From assembly GCA_021817755.1 (NCBI GenBank), contig JAKAGC010000186.1, positions 1 through 7,283 on the forward strand: DNA of 7,283 nucleotides, in the 5' to 3' direction. This document shows positions 7,001 to 7,283 of this stretch, one piece after another. The notes below the pieces were generated by a model, which was not told where the DNA came from, searched no databases, and saw only the letters and a list, made by a program, of their open reading frames with translations. The stretch is from Acidobacteriota bacterium. GTDB lineage: Bacteria; Acidobacteriota; Aminicenantia; UBA2199. The translations under genes were made by a program, and so were the position numbers. How positions within the stretch are numbered: position 1 is the first letter of the stretch; every line of letters begins with the position of its first letter.

Positions 7001-7283
7001 CGAGTTCTATCGGCATATATGCCGACCCGGCTTTTATAATACCCATAATGGCAATTATCATCTCGATATTCCTGGGGCACATGAGGGCAACCACAGAACC
7101 TCGGTTTACTCCTTTGGATTGAAGTAATGAAGCTATTTTATTGGCGTTTCGATTCAATTCCCCATATGTGATCTGGATATGGGATTCTTCGCCGTTCGGA
7201 AAGTTGAACGAGGTATGGGAACTCTTTCCAACAAATGCAATTTTATACGGCGAATACGCTACTCTTTCTTCGAATAGTCGATC
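4050..7283 (-). CDS. Nonribosomal peptide synthetase, A-T-C, probably Ile-incorporating (5' end outside window)
   Basis: The reading frame is open from the window edge to a TAA at 4050-4052, giving 1077 visible residues; the true start lies upstream. Order in visible numbering: A domain about 1-535, T about 542-612 with Ser579, C about 632-1057. The protein activates an amino acid as its AMP ester, loads it on a phosphopantetheine arm and condenses it onward, in the cytoplasm. All core A motifs are present, as are GGHSL in the T domain and HHIISDG in the C domain. The opening residues DRLFEERV resemble the linker that usually follows a C domain, so at least one more C domain probably lies upstream. 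The pocket code suggests Ile. The protein ends after the C domain with an acidic tail instead of continuing into an A domain. The next NRPS gene follows after 4 bases. The class is certain; the substrate is inferred. Confidence 0.96.
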   Translation of the reverse strand, partial: DRLFEERVAYSPYKIAFVGKSSHTSFNFPNGEESHIQITYGELNRNANKIASLLQSKGVNRGSVVALMCPRNIEMIIAIMGIIKAGSAYMPIELDYPTDRIRYMLKDSQTRILLYSGDFQSEFLESIVDQLSIEAIDLISLNMQSQPGSDFSVESIDSSDLAYIIYTSGSTGKPKGVLNTHGNVIRSIRNTNYIEFLPQDNVLQVSNYAFDGSIFDIFGALLNGSRLVMIDKNDLAVPEQFSSVVLRENISLFFVTTALFNILISIESQFLKRLRKIIIGGEKASFEHSLKALQFLGRGKLLNCYGPTETTIFASYFPIDSLENTPGFVPIGKPLTQTYIYILDNALKPVPIGVMGEIYIGGPGVARGYLNKPELTAERFISVPPELDRLTQFFQNKESLVSEMGWPLDSSNTIYKSGDLARWMPDGNIEFFGRMDHQVKIRGFRIELDEIKNALLSHENIREAEVIIHEKEAGNLMIFAYIVTDTQIQESSLRDYLKNQLPDYMIPSFFIQLENIPLTSNGKVDKKALPAPCMEAPALSDTPRDNIEMKLVKLWADILHIDENQIGINSNFFEIGGHSLKANIAVSRINKEFETQFPLKEFFLKPTIRDMAQYISRTVYTRYDSILPQEKKSYYELSSAQKRIFILQQMDLQNTSYNMPSAFSIRGALDRNKFEESIQALIIRHEPLRTSFEQIGPDDEPMQKIAQQVPFQIQYNEIPNEEIIKQQVVRFIQPFDLSLAPLLRVALYQVSDENYIVVFDIHHIISDGSSIEILISDFARLYEGKSLTPLSIQYKDYAAWQNHSMKYEKLKNQETYWLKKLENLSFTRLPITNFQSSRQIEGKQIQLLLDLEFIKKIETFCNSLNITKFVFLISTFQIALSREVDSNDLVVGIPVSIRSHFDLKPLLGMFLNVVLIRNIIHEDDSFLNFISNSKETVLEALDNQDYPFEMLDYKLREKGYPDDQELFSILFNYFSQDTEKGIFTADLEIRPYSTGEVSPKYDLTVYALENKLGILLNFVYKSNLYKEFSMQNLLDKFIHVIHSVLDNNEILISRIDDSQISDTDDFDAQFEKYYEGE
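4055..4060 (-). promoter_or_regulatory. Ribosome binding site of the downstream NRPS, inside the end of the upstream gene
   Basis: On the minus strand AAGGAG lies 9 bases before the ATG at 4045. It is formed by the last sense codons of the upstream gene (GAA GGA GAA, then TAA). The upstream stop and the downstream start are separated by 4 bases. This layout favours translational coupling and near-equal output of two proteins that must act together, and it supports the chosen start. Confidence 0.85.
4113..5390 (-). other. C-terminal condensation domain of the upstream NRPS, LCL-like
   Basis: Motifs in visible numbering: C1 SSAQKRIFIL 638-647, C2 RHEPLRTSF 684-692, catalytic C3 HHIISDG 762-768, C4 YKDYAAWQ 794-801, C5 VVGIPVSIR 890-898 and C6 NQDYPFEMLDYKL 943-955. 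The C7 region is divergent: DQELFSILFNYF replaces the usual R-[ND]-P-[LI]-F-[DQ]-V-M-F type. The active site is intact, so the domain should be functional. It is the last domain of its protein and must find its acceptor carrier, T1 of the downstream protein, in trans. The tail after it (DDSQISDTDDFDAQFEKYYE plus two residues) is rich in Asp and Glu. LCL subtype is judged from motifs only. Confidence 0.92.
4892..4909. repeat. Module repeat: 18-base identity with 1681-1698 in the C-domain C4 region
   Basis: The 18 bases cataatctttatactgaa occur here and at 1681-1698, in each gene at the codons for the LQYKDYA part of the C4 motif. The surrounding T-C blocks (about 866-2452 and 4113-5660) are similar in protein and patchily similar in DNA. 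This reflects module duplication and conserved motifs, not a mobile element. Confidence 0.6.
5448..5660 (-). other. Thiolation (peptidyl carrier) domain of the upstream NRPS
   Basis: The motif FFEIGGHSLK (visible residues 572-581) carries the phosphopantetheine attachment Ser579, codon 5547-5549. The helix IEMKLVKLWADIL precedes it and FPLKEFFLKPTIRDMAQYI follows, as is usual for carrier domains. The GGHSL form, rather than GGDSI, fits a carrier that feeds a C domain and not an epimerization domain, which matches the domain order. Confidence 0.93.
5679..7283 (-). other. Adenylation domain of the upstream NRPS, isoleucine-like code
   Basis: Core motifs in visible residue numbering: A3 YTSGSTGKPKG 166-176, A4 YAFDGS 208-213, A5 NCYGPTETT 303-311, A7 YKSGDLAR 415-422, A8 QVKIRGFRIELDEI 438-451, and A10 NGKVDKKAL 521-529 with catalytic Lys523. 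Aligned by eye to the GrsA Phe domain, the pocket positions 235/236/239/278/299/301/322/330/331/517 read D-G-F-F-I-G-C-I-F-K. The published Ile code of bacitracin synthetase is D-G-F-F-L-G-V-V-Y-K; the first four positions, Gly301 and Lys517 are identical and most others are conservative. Ile is the best guess, with Val or Leu as alternatives. The extreme N-terminus may extend past the window edge. Confidence 0.85.

Noticed and set aside
7155..7157. TTG as the start codon of the upstream NRPS
   Set aside because: The frame continues upstream without a stop to the edge, and its 42 residues (DRLFEERV... TYGE) are a normal A-domain N-terminus. The TTG encodes an internal Leu.

Overview
The window is filled end to end by two co-directional nonribosomal peptide synthetase (NRPS) genes on the minus strand, both cut by the window edges. 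Transcription runs from base 7283 toward base 1. The only non-coding DNA is a 4-base gap between the two genes (4046-4049). I see no RNA gene, mobile element, CRISPR array, promoter or terminator.

Upstream gene (4050-7283, 5' end outside the window): the visible protein is adenylation (A) - thiolation (T/PCP) - condensation (C), and it stops right after the C domain. The A-domain specificity residues read D-G-F-F-I-G-C-I-F-K, close to the known isoleucine code. Downstream gene (1-4045, 3' end outside the window): it starts directly with an A domain and runs A-T-C-A, leaving the window inside its second A domain. Its first A domain reads D-P-R-H-L-A-I-L-A-K, which I cannot assign. The second begins D-L-T-K, the signature of Asn/Asp-activating domains, but its other code positions lie outside the window.

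How they work together: the C domain ending protein 1 should join the residue on protein 1's T domain (probably Ile) to the residue on protein 2's first T domain (unknown X). The internal C domain of protein 2 should then pass the chain to the Asn/Asp module. By collinearity the window encodes an internal ...Ile-X-(Asn/Asp)... stretch. No epimerization, methylation, cyclization, ketosynthase or thioesterase domain is visible. The protein boundary falls between C and A, which normally form one rigid platform, rather than at the more usual T/C or E/C junction. This is the most distinctive feature of the window.

Organism: a bacterium with moderately AT-rich DNA (about 40% G+C by eye), strong AGGAG ribosome binding sites and TCGA-rich coding DNA. 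The large split NRPS and the short charged insertions near the A-domain N-termini remind me of uncultured groups such as Candidatus Aminicenantes. Low-GC Firmicutes or cyanobacteria cannot be excluded from this sequence alone, so the placement is weak inference.
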